NCBI GenBank assembly: GCA_036376135.1
Contig: DASVAW010000153.1
Coordinates: forward strand, 1 to 64,000
Source: Candidatus Polarisedimenticolaceae bacterium
GTDB lineage: Bacteria; Acidobacteriota; Polarisedimenticolia; Polarisedimenticolales; DASRJG01
DNA length: 64,000 nt
Direction: 5' to 3'
Positions 19,294 to 29,736 of this stretch are shown piece after piece (position 1 is the first letter of the stretch; the number at the start of each line of letters is the position of its first letter). Below the pieces are notes generated by a model that was given only the letters and a program-made list of their open reading frames with translations, had not been told where the DNA came from and did no database searches. A program made the position numbers and the translations under genes.

Positions 19294-21249
19294 ATGCCGA
19301 ACCGTCGCCCCCGATTCCGTGTTCTTCTTTCCACCCTCGTCCTCTTCGCGTGTCGGAATCGCCCGGCGGAGCCCCCCCACTTGCCCAAGGACCCCGCCGC
19401 CGCCCCGGTCGGAACCGCCACCGGCCGCTTCGTCGGCTCGGCCGCGTGCCTCGACTGCCACGCCGAGGAGCATCGACGCTGGGCCGTGAGCCCCCACGCC
19501 GCCGCCCTTCGCCCCGTCGGGGGGGACGTCGTCCCGAAACTCGCGGGCGCCGCGCTCGGCGAAGGCGCCTCCGTCGCCTCCGACGGGACGGTGATCGGAC
19601 CGGGGGCGAACGGCGGCCCTCTCCTGGGGCGAGCCGCCTACGTCGCGGGCGGACGCCGGCGGGAGGATCTCTGGGTTCGACTCGACGACGGTCGCCTCCA
19701 GGTGTTTCCGTGGTCGTGGGATGTCGCGCGCAAGGAGCCCTTCCAGCCGTATCGCGAGGGGACCGGGCGCCCGGCACCCGCCGATTCGCTCGACCACTGG
19801 AGCCGATTCGGCCGGAACGCCGACCTGATCTGCTACGGGTGTCATGCGACCGGCCACCGCATCGCGAACGGATCCTCGAGCGTCGAGGCGGCGATACCGC
19901 GTTCGACCTGGGTGGAAGCGGGCGTCGGGTGCGAGGCCTGCCACGGCCCCGCCGGTCCCCACGTGGACGCGGCGCGCGGGGGCGGCGGGAAGCCCGTGCC
20001 GCCGCCGCACGATCCGCGACGCTCGTGCGACGGCTGCCACGCGCTTCGCGAAGTGCTCGCCTCGCCGTTCGGCGCGGAGCCGGCGCACCGTTACGGCGCC
20101 CCGCTCGCGACGTTCGGCGATCCGCTCCCGCGAGTGCCCGCCGACTTCGAGCATCGCCAGGCGACCTTCGCGGACTTCCGCCCCGCGACCTTCGGGCAAC
20201 AGGCGGCGGCGTTCGAGCAGAGCGGGTGCGCGCGCAAGGGCGGCTTGACCTGCGCAGCCTGCCACGACTCTCACGGCGGCGGGCTCACTCCGGTCGCGTC
20301 GGACGCGCGGCTCGGGGACGCGGTCTGCGCCCCCTGCCACGGGGCGATCGTCGCGAAGACCTCCGACCACACCCTTCACGCCGAAGGGTCGCCGGGCTCC
20401 CGCTGCTTCGCCTGCCACCTCGCCCCGATCGTGACCGGCCCGGCGCGCGAGCGATCGAGGGACCATTCCCTCGCGCCGCCGACGGCGCCGGCCGGAACGG
20501 TCCCCGCGGCATGCGCCGCCTGTCACGCGGGAGGGACGGGCGCGTCCACGATCGCGGCGGCGTGGAACGCGCGCGCCCTGAGATCCGCCGCGGCGCGCCG
20601 TCGAACCGCGATCGCGGAGGCGACGGCGGCGGCGGAGCGCGGCGATCCGGAGGCGATCGCCGCGATGGCCCGGATCGCCGGAGACCCGGGAGAATCGGTC
20701 TCGATCCGGGCGATCGCCGCGGGGGCGATCGGCGCGCTGCTCGACCGCGGCGCGTCCCCTTCGGGGATCGAGCCGGCCGGGACGTTGCTCGATGCGTCGG
20801 ACGCGATTCTGCTGCGATGGGGGGCAAGGCTCGTCGGGCGGGTCCGTCCGGGCTCGGCGCCCCTGCGCGCGAGCGATCCGTGGCTCGCCCTCGAGGCGGC
20901 GGCAAGCGCGAGCGCTCTGGGTGACGCCGCGGCCACGGTGCGCCTCGAGGAGCTGACCCGACGGCCGGAGCTCGCGAACGAGTGGCGTGCGCACGTCGCG
21001 CTCGGCCGGGTGGCGCTCCAGGCGCGGGACTGGCCTCGGGCCGAAACGGCCTACCGTCGCGCGCTCGCCTCGAATCCGTTCTTCCTTCCCGCGTGGAACG
21101 GTTTCGGGATCGCGATGCGCGGGCTCGGCCGCGAGTCCGAGGCACGCGCGGCCTTCGAGCGCGCCCTCGCACTGAACCCGCAGTACGAGCCGGCGAAACG
21201 GAATCTGGAAGGGTCCGAACCGATCAGCGGGGTCCGACCTTCACGCTAG
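19294..21249 (+). CDS. Eight-haem c-type cytochrome lipoprotein with TPR repeats
   Basis: 651 aa. The N-terminus LLSTLVLFAC has a lipobox-like Cys, suggesting a lipid-anchored periplasmic or surface protein. Eight CxxCH haem sites are visible: CLDCH, CYGCH, CEACH, CDGCH, CAACH, CAPCH, CFACH, CAACH (about residues 52-410). A helical repeat segment and two TPRs (about 560-640, DWPRAETAYRRALASNP) follow. The pattern fits the cytochrome c554-like multihaem family fused to TPRs. The partner and substrate are unknown. TATAGT lies 9 nt before the ATG and there is no ribosome-binding site. The 3' end overlaps the convergent sigma-factor gene by 26 bp. Confidence 0.9.
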   Translation: MPNRRPRFRVLLSTLVLFACRNRPAEPPHLPKDPAAAPVGTATGRFVGSAACLDCHAEEHRRWAVSPHAAALRPVGGDVVPKLAGAALGEGASVASDGTVIGPGANGGPLLGRAAYVAGGRRREDLWVRLDDGRLQVFPWSWDVARKEPFQPYREGTGRPAPADSLDHWSRFGRNADLICYGCHATGHRIANGSSSVEAAIPRSTWVEAGVGCEACHGPAGPHVDAARGGGGKPVPPPHDPRRSCDGCHALREVLASPFGAEPAHRYGAPLATFGDPLPRVPADFEHRQATFADFRPATFGQQAAAFEQSGCARKGGLTCAACHDSHGGGLTPVASDARLGDAVCAPCHGAIVAKTSDHTLHAEGSPGSRCFACHLAPIVTGPARERSRDHSLAPPTAPAGTVPAACAACHAGGTGASTIAAAWNARALRSAAARRRTAIAEATAAAERGDPEAIAAMARIAGDPGESVSIRAIAAGAIGALLDRGASPSGIEPAGTLLDASDAILLRWGARLVGRVRPGSAPLRASDPWLALEAAASASALGDAAATVRLEELTRRPELANEWRAHVALGRVALQARDWPRAETAYRRALASNPFFLPAWNGFGIAMRGLGRESEARAAFERALALNPQYEPAKRNLEGSEPISGVRPSR

Positions 21250-22195
21250 CGAGATCGCCGATCTCCCCGGTCAGATGGGTGCGCAGCCGAGCCATGAGCC
21301 GCGTCTCGGCCTGACGGACCGCCTCGCGGGTCGTGCCGAACCGGTCCCCGATCTCCTGGAGCGTCACCGGTTCCTCGGCGAGGAGGCGTTCGTCGAGCAA
21401 CGCGCGGTCGCGATCCCCGAGCCCCTCCCGGAACCGCGCGATCGACGCCTGCACGCGCTCCTGGAGATCGCGCCGGGCGACCTCCTCCTCCGCGGAGGGT
21501 GCCGCGGACGGAAGCAGTTCGCCGCGCGTGCGGTCCTCGTCGTCCCCGAGCGGTGCGTCGAGGGAGACGTCCCCTCCCGCGAGGGCGCGCTGCACGTCCT
21601 GGACGTCCTCCTCCGAGACGCCGAAGTGCTCGGCGAGCATCTTCGGTCCGACCTCGAATCCTTCCGCCTCGAGCCGCGCGCGTTCCCGGCGAAGGTTGTA
21701 GAGGAGCTTGCGGCGGGCGTTCGTCGTGCCCACCCGGACGAGGCGCACGTTGTCGAGAAGGAACTTGATGATGTACGCGCGGACCCACCACGCGGCGTAG
21801 GTGGGAAGGCGGACGCCCACGTCGGGGTCGAACCGCTCGATCGCCTGGAGCAGGCCGACGTTTCCCTCCTGCACGAGGTCGAGTAGGTTCCGGGCCGCGC
21901 GGCGGAAGGACAGGGCGACGCGCACGACCAGCATCAGGTTCGCGGTCACCAGGCGCAGCAGCGCCTCGCGATCCCCCGTTTCGCGGTACCGACGCGCGAG
22001 GGCCTGCTCCTCCTCGCGGGTCAGCGGTGGGTACTTGCGGATCTCGGCGAGGTATCTGCGAAAGGGGTCGGAAGGGACGAGCGCGCGTTCGCCCGTGGGG
22101 ACCGGCAGGTCGCGGCGTGGGTCGTCCTCGGGTTCCGGCTCGTCGACGGGATCGGCGAGGACCTCGGGGTCGAGGACCGGCTCGTCCGGGTTCAT
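21224..22195 (-). CDS. rpoH: RpoH-like (sigma-32) RNA polymerase sigma factor
   Basis: 323 aa with an acidic 40-residue N-terminal extension. Region 1.2/2 runs from DPFRRYLAEIRKYPPLTREEE to ERFDPDVGVRLPTYAAWWVRA. The RpoH-type box follows as TTNARRKLLYNLRRE, which matches the RpoH motif TxAQRKLFxNLRK. Region 4 helix-turn-helix is VTLQEIGDRFGTTREAVRQAE. Presumed heat-shock or stress sigma; it could instead be another group 2/3 factor. It lies 28 bp after the M23 peptidase gene and may be co-transcribed. Its 3' end overlaps the cytochrome gene. Confidence 0.8.
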   Translation of the reverse strand: MNPDEPVLDPEVLADPVDEPEPEDDPRRDLPVPTGERALVPSDPFRRYLAEIRKYPPLTREEEQALARRYRETGDREALLRLVTANLMLVVRVALSFRRAARNLLDLVQEGNVGLLQAIERFDPDVGVRLPTYAAWWVRAYIIKFLLDNVRLVRVGTTNARRKLLYNLRRERARLEAEGFEVGPKMLAEHFGVSEEDVQDVQRALAGGDVSLDAPLGDDEDRTRGELLPSAAPSAEEEVARRDLQERVQASIARFREGLGDRDRALLDERLLAEEPVTLQEIGDRFGTTREAVRQAETRLMARLRTHLTGEIGDLASVKVGPR

Positions 22196-22223
22196 GGCCA
22201 GGCAGGGTACACGAAGACCGGGA

Positions 22224-23114
22224 TCAGCCTCCGAAGGCGGGGACGTCGAGGTACTTGCGCGGGTTCACCTGGCGACCCGCCCGGAGCACCTCGTAGTGCA
22301 GGTGGGGGCCGGTCGAGCGCCCGGTGGAGCCGACCCGACCGACGACGTCCCCCTGCTTCACCCTCTGGCCGGGCCGGACGAGCACCTCGCTGAGGTGTCC
22401 GTAACGCGTCGAGAGGCCGGAGCCGTGCGACAGGTGCACCACTTTCCCGTACCCCGCCTGGCGTCCGGCGACGGTGACGAGACCGTCGGCTGCGGCCCGC
22501 ACGGGGGTTCCCGACGCCGCCACGATGTCCAGGCCGCGGTGGAACTCGCGGCTGCCGTCGAAGGGGTCGTTCCGCCAGCCGTAGGAGTCGGAGAACCAGC
22601 CTTCGACGGGGCGGATGCTCGGAGTGGACGCGAGCTGGCGCAGCCGCGCTTCGACGGCCGCGTGGATCTCGGAGATCGACTCGTCGAGCGAGGCCGTGCG
22701 CTGGCGGAGCGCGTCGAGCTCCTCCTCGAGCATCGCGCGCTCGGTGGCGTCCGGCGGGAGCGTCGAGTTCGAGCCGCCCGTGGGGCGGGTGAACGGGAGC
22801 TGGTCGATGCCGACGACCTTCGCGATCCGGCCGGCGGCCGACTCGATCGCGCTCACCTGGTCGCCGATCCGCGCGAGCGAAGCCTCGAAACGCTCGTTGT
22901 CCTGCCGGAGCTTGGTGTTTTCGGCCTGAAGGAGCGCCAGGCGCTCCCCTTGAGCGCGAGCTCGGAGGAGCAGATGCGGCGAGAGGACGCTCAGCCCGAC
23001 GACGAACGCGGCGATGGCGGCGACGGTCACGAGGAAGTTGCGCGAGACGTGGAGTTTTCGGAAGCGTGCCTGGGCATTGGGCAAGATGAAGATCGTGTAG
23101 AACTTCCGGGACAT
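22224..23114 (-). CDS. M23 family metallopeptidase (membrane-anchored murein hydrolase)
   Basis: 296 aa. A short cytosolic N-terminus, one transmembrane helix (FLVTVAAIAAFVVGLSVL, about 28-45), a periplasmic coiled coil (about 55-170) and a LytM/M23 domain at the C-terminus. Zinc motifs are FHRGLDIVA and HLHYEV, with ASGTPVRAAADG between them. Probably a peptidoglycan DD-endopeptidase or an inactive-type activator; both metal motifs are intact. The ATG at 23114 has GGAGGAG 6 nt upstream. It has its own promoter. Confidence 0.93.
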   Translation of the reverse strand: MSRKFYTIFILPNAQARFRKLHVSRNFLVTVAAIAAFVVGLSVLSPHLLLRARAQGERLALLQAENTKLRQDNERFEASLARIGDQVSAIESAAGRIAKVVGIDQLPFTRPTGGSNSTLPPDATERAMLEEELDALRQRTASLDESISEIHAAVEARLRQLASTPSIRPVEGWFSDSYGWRNDPFDGSREFHRGLDIVAASGTPVRAAADGLVTVAGRQAGYGKVVHLSHGSGLSTRYGHLSEVLVRPGQRVKQGDVVGRVGSTGRSTGPHLHYEVLRAGRQVNPRKYLDVPAFGG

Positions 23115-23139
23115 CGATCTCCTCCCGCGTCCGTGCCTG

Positions 23140-23154
23140 CGGCCGAAAAGGCCG
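23140..23154 (-). promoter_or_regulatory. Short hairpin at the 5' end of the M23 mRNA
   Basis: CGGCC-TTTTC-GGCCG on the minus strand, 5 bp with a 5-nt loop, lying at the predicted transcription start. It parallels the 5'-terminal hairpin of carD. Confidence 0.35.
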
Positions 23155-23157
23155 GAA

Positions 23158-23186
23158 AACCTAACACGCGCCCCCGGTCCGGTCAA
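23158..23186 (-). promoter_or_regulatory. Promoter of the M23 peptidase gene
   Basis: TTGACC, a 17-bp spacer and TAGGTT, 44 nt before the ATG. The 182-bp gap to purC otherwise contains only an imperfect GTTGAC/GTCAAC inverted repeat near the purC stop. Confidence 0.65.
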
Positions 23187-23296
23187 ATCTCCGCGCTCAA
23201 GTCCGCTGCACGTTCCGTGCCCTGCCTTAACGCGGGGTTTTGACCCAAATCGCACCCCTTTCGTCACTCCGTTGACGATTTTCGTCGTCGGAACCG

Positions 23297-24202
23297 TCAA
23301 CTTTCGTCGAGCTCCTTCGCCGCGAGGATGCGGAAGATCTCGCGGTATCGACGGGTCGCCCCCTCCACGATCTCCAGGGGGAGCGGTGGGGCCGGAGGGG
23401 TCTTCGCCCAGCCGATCGACTCGAGCCAGTCACGAATGAACTGCTTGTCGAGCGATGGGGGCGAACCACCCGGAGCGTACCCCGCCACCGGCCAATACCT
23501 GGAGGAGTCCGGGGTCAGCACCTCGTCGGCGAGGACGAGCCGGTCGCCGTCGAGGCCGAACTCGAACTTCGTGTCGGCGATGATCACTCCCCGCTCCCGG
23601 GCGTGGGCGGCGGCCTCTCCGTACACGCGCAGGGTCGCGTCGCGAATGCGGGACGCCAGGGCTTCCCCGAGCAGCGCCACGACATCGGCATAGGGGATGT
23701 TGACGTCGTGCCCCGTCTCCGCCTTCGTCGCCGGGGTGAAGATCGGCTCGGGGAGCCGGTCCGCCTCGCGGAGTCCTGGGGGGAGAGGGATGCCGCAGAC
23801 GGTTCCGTGCTCCCGGTACTCCTTCCACCCCGACCCGGCGAGGTACCCGCGCGCCACGCACTCCACCGGGAGCATCCTCAGCTTGCGCACGACCATCGAG
23901 CGACCGGCCAGCAGCCCCGCGAACGGGAGCAGCGCTTCCGGGAATCGCGACACGTCCGTCTCGACCACGTGGTTCGGCATCCAGGACGCGAAACGCTCGA
24001 ACCAGAAAGCCGAGAGCTGGTTGAGCACCTTGCCCTTGTCCGGGATCGGCGTCGGGAAGACCACGTCGAAGGCCGACAACCGGTCGCTCGCCACGAACAG
24101 CAGCCGGTCGCCAAGATCGAAGATGTCGCGGACCTTCCCCCGCCCGACGAGCGGAATGCCGGGAAGCTCGGTCCGGTAGACGGTCGAGGGGATCGCGCTC
24201 AT
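23297..24202 (-). CDS. purC: Phosphoribosylaminoimidazole-succinocarboxamide synthase
   Basis: SAICAR synthase of purine synthesis: joins CAIR and aspartate with ATP. 301 aa, in the range of the long (yeast-like) form. Conserved GKVRDIFDLGDRLLFVASDRLSAFD (about 22-46), ECVARGYLAGSGWKEY and IADTKFEFGLD with LADEVLTPDSSRYWP. It is the last gene of the leftward pyr operon. The ATG at 24202 overlaps the dagK-like stop by 4 nt. This is a purine gene inside a pyrimidine operon. Confidence 0.97.
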   Translation of the reverse strand: MSAIPSTVYRTELPGIPLVGRGKVRDIFDLGDRLLFVASDRLSAFDVVFPTPIPDKGKVLNQLSAFWFERFASWMPNHVVETDVSRFPEALLPFAGLLAGRSMVVRKLRMLPVECVARGYLAGSGWKEYREHGTVCGIPLPPGLREADRLPEPIFTPATKAETGHDVNIPYADVVALLGEALASRIRDATLRVYGEAAAHARERGVIIADTKFEFGLDGDRLVLADEVLTPDSSRYWPVAGYAPGGSPPSLDKQFIRDWLESIGWAKTPPAPPLPLEIVEGATRRYREIFRILAAKELDES

Positions 24203-25101
24203 CTTGGACTCCGGCCGCCTCCCGCGAGGAGGAGGCGTCGATCGGACAGGGTGAGATGGATCGGGAGCGTCCCGGCCAGCTCGCCGTCGAGCTGGTACGG
24301 GAGGTCGTCGCGCTCGGCCGCGATGGCGACGTGCGACGCGAACCTCAGCCGCGCGCCCGGAAGGTCGCCGTGCGAGCCGCTCCACATGGCCGCCAGAGAG
24401 CGCGCGAGCCCGACCGCGCCGCCGTCGAGCCCGCAGACCTGGAAACGCGCCGACCCGAGCTCCGCGCCGGGAGTCGGGCGCAGGAATCCCCCGTACAGCG
24501 GGGCGCGCCCGACGACGACGGAGTGCGCCGGGAGGGCCGCGCCGTCGGCCGCGACCGCGAGGCGAGGGAACGGGAAACCCAACAGGCCGCGGACCGCCCC
24601 CGTCGCGTAATCGCGGAAGCGGATCTTCCCGCGCACCCGCCCGAGCAGCTCGCGCAGGACCCACGCATCGAATCCCGCTCCCGCCATGAGCAAGAACAAG
24701 CGGCCCTCCGCATCCCCGGGAACGACCTCGCGGGTCGTCCCGGAGCCTACCGTCCACTCCGCCGCCGCCGCCGCGTCGATGGGCAGTCCCAGCACGCGCG
24801 CGAGCAGGTTCATCGTCCCGGCCGGCGCCACCCCCAGCGCCGTGGCGGTTCCCGCGAGCCCGTTCGCGGCCTCGTGCGCCGTTCCGTCGCCCCCGGCGGC
24901 GATCACGAGGTCGAATCCTTCCGCCGCCGCGCGCGCCGCCATCACGCGCGCGTCCCCGGGCGCTCCCGTGCGAACCAGCTCGCACCGTCCGCCCGCCCGC
25001 CCGGCGCCCCGGGCGGCGTCGCCTCCCGCGTCGCGGCCGCGCCTGAGCCCCGCCGCGGGGTTGGCGATCACGAGCACGCGCCGGCCGCGGAATCCCGGCA
25101 C
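24199..25101 (-). CDS. Diacylglycerol kinase-family lipid kinase
   Basis: 300 aa. The catalytic domain begins RVLVIANPAAG (8-18) with the nucleotide motif AAGGDGTAHEAANGL (about 68-82) and the GVAPAGTMNLLARVLG loop, as in DagK/YegS lipid kinases. The C-terminal sandwich contains YQLDGEL. Probably phosphorylates diacylglycerol or a related lipid at the membrane. The start is GTG at 25101 behind GAGGG. It lies between pyrC and purC without obvious metabolic connection. Confidence 0.9.
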   Translation of the reverse strand: MPGFRGRRVLVIANPAAGLRRGRDAGGDAARGAGRAGGRCELVRTGAPGDARVMAARAAAEGFDLVIAAGGDGTAHEAANGLAGTATALGVAPAGTMNLLARVLGLPIDAAAAAEWTVGSGTTREVVPGDAEGRLFLLMAGAGFDAWVLRELLGRVRGKIRFRDYATGAVRGLLGFPFPRLAVAADGAALPAHSVVVGRAPLYGGFLRPTPGAELGSARFQVCGLDGGAVGLARSLAAMWSGSHGDLPGARLRFASHVAIAAERDDLPYQLDGELAGTLPIHLTLSDRRLLLAGGGRSPR

Positions 25102-25111
25102 GCGCGTTCCC

Positions 25112-26372
25112 TCAGCGGGCGTCGTGGAGGACGCGACCGGCGACGATCGTCATCACCGGCGCTCCCTTCAGCGTCCACGACGCGAAGGGGGTGTTGGCGC
25201 TCTTCGAGCGGAAGTCCTTGGGATCGATCGTGACCGTCCGCCCGAGGTCGAGGATCGTGAGGTCGGCCGGCGCCCCCTTCGCGAGCGTCCCGCGGTCCAG
25301 GCGCAGGACCCGGGCGGGGCCGGTCGTGAACAACTCGACGAAACGCCGCAGCGGGATCACGCCGGCGTGCACCAGGCGGTCGAGGCCGATCGAGACCGCG
25401 GTCTCGAGCCCCACGATCCCGAAGGGGGCGTGGGAGAACTCCACGCACTTCTCGTCGTGGTGATGCGGGGCGTGGTCGGTCGCGATCGCGTCCACCGTGC
25501 CGTCGGCGATCGCCTCGAGCAGCCCTTCGCGGTCGCGCGGCGCGCGCAGCGGCGGGTTCATCTTCGCGTTGGTGTCGTATTCGAGGACCGCCTCGTGGGT
25601 GAGCACGAGATGGTGCGGGGTGACCTCGCAGGTCACGCGGACCCCTTCGGCCTTGCCGCGGCGGACGAACGCAGCCGACTTCGCCGTCGACATGTGGGCG
25701 ATGTGCACGTGGCCGCCGGTGTATTCGGCCAGGAGGATGTCGCGCTGCACCATGACGTCCTCGGCGACGCCCGGCCAGCCGCGCAGCCCCAGCCGCGTGG
25801 AGACCTCGCCTTCGTGCACCTGACCGCCCGCCACGAGCGACGGATCCTCGCAGTGGTCGATCACCGGAAGGTCGAAGATCTGCGCGTATTCGAGCGCCTT
25901 GCGCATCAGCTGGCTCGACACGACCGGCTTGCCGTCGTCGGAGAACCCGCGGGCGCCCGCCGCGGCCATGTCCCCCATCTCGGCGAGCTCGAGCCCCTTC
26001 TGCCCCTTGGTCACGCAGCCGATCGGGTAGACCGGAACCACGCCGTGGTCGCGCGCCTGCGCGAGGATCAGCTCGGTCACCGCCCGCGAGTCGTTGGGGG
26101 GCTCGGTGTTGGGCATGCACGCCACGCCGGTGAAGCCGCCGGCCGCCGCGGCGCGCGTCCCGCTCTCGACCGTCTCCTTCCACTCCTGGCCGGGCTCGCG
26201 CAGGTGCACGTGCATGTCGAGAAAACCGGGGCAGACGACGAGTCCCTCGAGGTCGTGGACGGTGGCCCCGGAATCGGGAATGGCCCCGCCCACCTTCGCG
26301 ATGCGGCCGTCCTCGATCAGGACGTCGGCGACGCCGTCGTGCCCCGACGCGGGATCGACCACGCGTCCGTTC

Positions 26373-26389
<17 letters not shown>
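25112..26389 (-). CDS. pyrC: Dihydroorotase
   Basis: Zinc amidohydrolase that closes carbamoyl-aspartate to dihydroorotate, the third step of UMP synthesis. 425 aa, class I type. Metal ligands are in [12 protein letters not shown] (about 56-67), with further histidines in VIDHCED, HIAHMST and the Asp in IATDHAPHH. The start is GTG at 26389, behind GGAGGAGG, overlapping pyrB by 17 nt. Confidence 0.97.
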
Positions 26390-27971
<1,582 letters not shown>

Positions 27972-27994
27972 CCTCGGCCACTCGGAAGGAACCG

Positions 27995-28804
27995 ATGCCC
28001 CTCGATTTCGACGCCCCCGTCCGACGCAACGTGGACCTCGGCCACGGCAATTTCCTGATCGAGTTCGACGCGCCCGAGGAGATCCGCACCGGGATGCGTC
28101 CGGGCCAGTTCTTCATGATCGGGATCCCCGGGACCGAGGTGCTGCTCCGCCGGCCATTCAGCGTGTGCGGCCTGCCGGGGACCTTCGTCGGCGCCGGCGG
28201 CGACGCGGTCCAGGTCCTCTACCGCGTCTACGGGCGCGCGACGGGACTGATGGCGCAGCTCAAGCCCGGCGCACACCTCCAGGTGCTCGGCCCGCTCGGG
28301 AACGGATTCGAGCCCCCCGCCGACGCCGGCGCGACCCCCGTGTTCGTGGCGGGCGGGATCGGCTCCGCCGCCTTCCCCTGCTTCGCGACGCGGCTCGCGG
28401 CGGCGGGTCGCAGGCCGGTGCTCCTTTACGGCGCCCGCTCGAAAGGAGACCTTCCGCTCCTCGACTGGTTCGAGGGGCACTGCGCGCGGACCGTCGTCGC
28501 GACCGACGACGGGAGCCTGGGCCGGAAGGGGCTCGTCACGGCGGCGCTCGAGGAACTGCTCGCCGAGGAAGGCCCGCGGCCGCACCTCTACGCGTGCGGC
28601 CCCACGCCGATGCTCAAGGCGGTCGCGAAGATCGCGATCGCGGCGAACGTCCCCTGCGATCTCGCGCTCGAGGCCCCGATGGCGTGCGGCTTCGGCGTGT
28701 GCCTCGGTTGCGTCGTCCCGTGCCACGACGGCGGAGGCGGGGTGCGGTACGACCGATGCTGCGTGGAGGGACCGGTCATGCCGGCGTCGAGGCTCGCATG
28801 GTGA
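27995..28804 (+). CDS. pyrK: Dihydroorotate dehydrogenase electron-transfer subunit PyrK
   Basis: FAD/[2Fe-2S] protein that passes electrons from PyrD to NAD+ in class 1B enzymes; 269 aa. FAD-binding motif RRPFSVCG (about 51-58), NAD-site GGIGSAAFP, and the iron-sulphur cluster CGFGVCLGC...C with a further RCC near residue 252. The ATG at 27995 follows GGAAGGA. It overlaps pyrD by 7 nt. Its presence fixes the PyrD type. Confidence 0.95.
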   Translation: MPLDFDAPVRRNVDLGHGNFLIEFDAPEEIRTGMRPGQFFMIGIPGTEVLLRRPFSVCGLPGTFVGAGGDAVQVLYRVYGRATGLMAQLKPGAHLQVLGPLGNGFEPPADAGATPVFVAGGIGSAAFPCFATRLAAAGRRPVLLYGARSKGDLPLLDWFEGHCARTVVATDDGSLGRKGLVTAALEELLAEEGPRPHLYACGPTPMLKAVAKIAIAANVPCDLALEAPMACGFGVCLGCVVPCHDGGGGVRYDRCCVEGPVMPASRLAW

Positions 28805-29736
28805 CCCCCGATCTTTCCGTCGAGGTCGGGGCGGTCCGCCTGCGCAACCCCGTGCTGACCGCGTCGGGGACGTTCGGCTACGGCCTCGAGTTCCTTCCCT
28901 ACCTCGACCTCGCGCGCCTGGGCGGCCTCGTCACGAAGGGCCTTTCGCCCAGGCCCCGCACCGGCAATCCCCCGGAGCGGATCGTCGAGACCCCGTCGGG
29001 GATGCTCAACGCGATCGGCCTCCAGAACGTCGGCGTCGACGCCTTCCTCGCCGAGAAGCTTCCCAGGCTGCGCGAGCACGACACCGTGGTCGTCGCGAAT
29101 GTCTTCGGCGAGACCGAAGCCGAATACGTCGAGGTCTGCCGCAAGCTCGACGACGCGCCGGGCGTGCACGCGATCGAGCTCAACGTCTCGTGCCCCAACG
29201 TCGAAGCCGGCGGGATGATCTTCGGGAACGACCCCGCCGCGCTCGCGAAGGTCACCCGTACCGTCCGCAAGGCGACGAAGCTCCCGCTCTGGGTGAAGCT
29301 CTCCCCCAACGTCGGCGACATCCGCGACACGGCGCGCGCGGCGGAGTCGGAGGGAGCGGACGCCCTGTCGCTCGTGAACACCTTCGTCGGGATGGTCGTG
29401 GACGTCGAGAAGCGCCGCCCGGTCCTCGCGAACGCGAGCGGAGGGCTCTCGGGGCCCGCGATCCGGCCGCTCGCCGTGTGGATGACCTGGCAGGTGCGCC
29501 AGGCGGTGCGGATCCCGATCGTCGGCATGGGCGGCATCCTCACCGCCCGCGACGCGCTGGAGTTCATCCTCGCGGGTGCGACCGCGGTCCAGGTCGGCAC
29601 GGCCAACTTCGTCAGGCCCGCCGCCGCGGTCGAGGTCGCCGAGGGGCTCGAGCACTGGCTCGCGTCGCACGGCGTCGCGACGGTCCGGGAGCTCGTCGGC
29701 ACGTTGCGCCGCGAGGCGCATCCGGGGAAGCGATGA
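28798..29736 (+). CDS. pyrD: Dihydroorotate dehydrogenase, class 1B catalytic subunit
   Basis: FMN enzyme that oxidises dihydroorotate to orotate; 312 aa. N-terminal PVLTASGTFGYG (about 19-30), the FMN/substrate loop IELNVSCPNVEAGG with the class 1B catalytic Cys, WVKLSPNVGD, VNTFVGM and IPIVGMGGI. It is soluble, with no membrane-anchoring N-terminal helix. The ATG at 28798 and a GTG at 28801 are both possible starts. Confidence 0.96.
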   Translation: MVTPDLSVEVGAVRLRNPVLTASGTFGYGLEFLPYLDLARLGGLVTKGLSPRPRTGNPPERIVETPSGMLNAIGLQNVGVDAFLAEKLPRLREHDTVVVANVFGETEAEYVEVCRKLDDAPGVHAIELNVSCPNVEAGGMIFGNDPAALAKVTRTVRKATKLPLWVKLSPNVGDIRDTARAAESEGADALSLVNTFVGMVVDVEKRRPVLANASGGLSGPAIRPLAVWMTWQVRQAVRIPIVGMGGILTARDALEFILAGATAVQVGTANFVRPAAAVEVAEGLEHWLASHGVATVRELVGTLRREAHPGKR

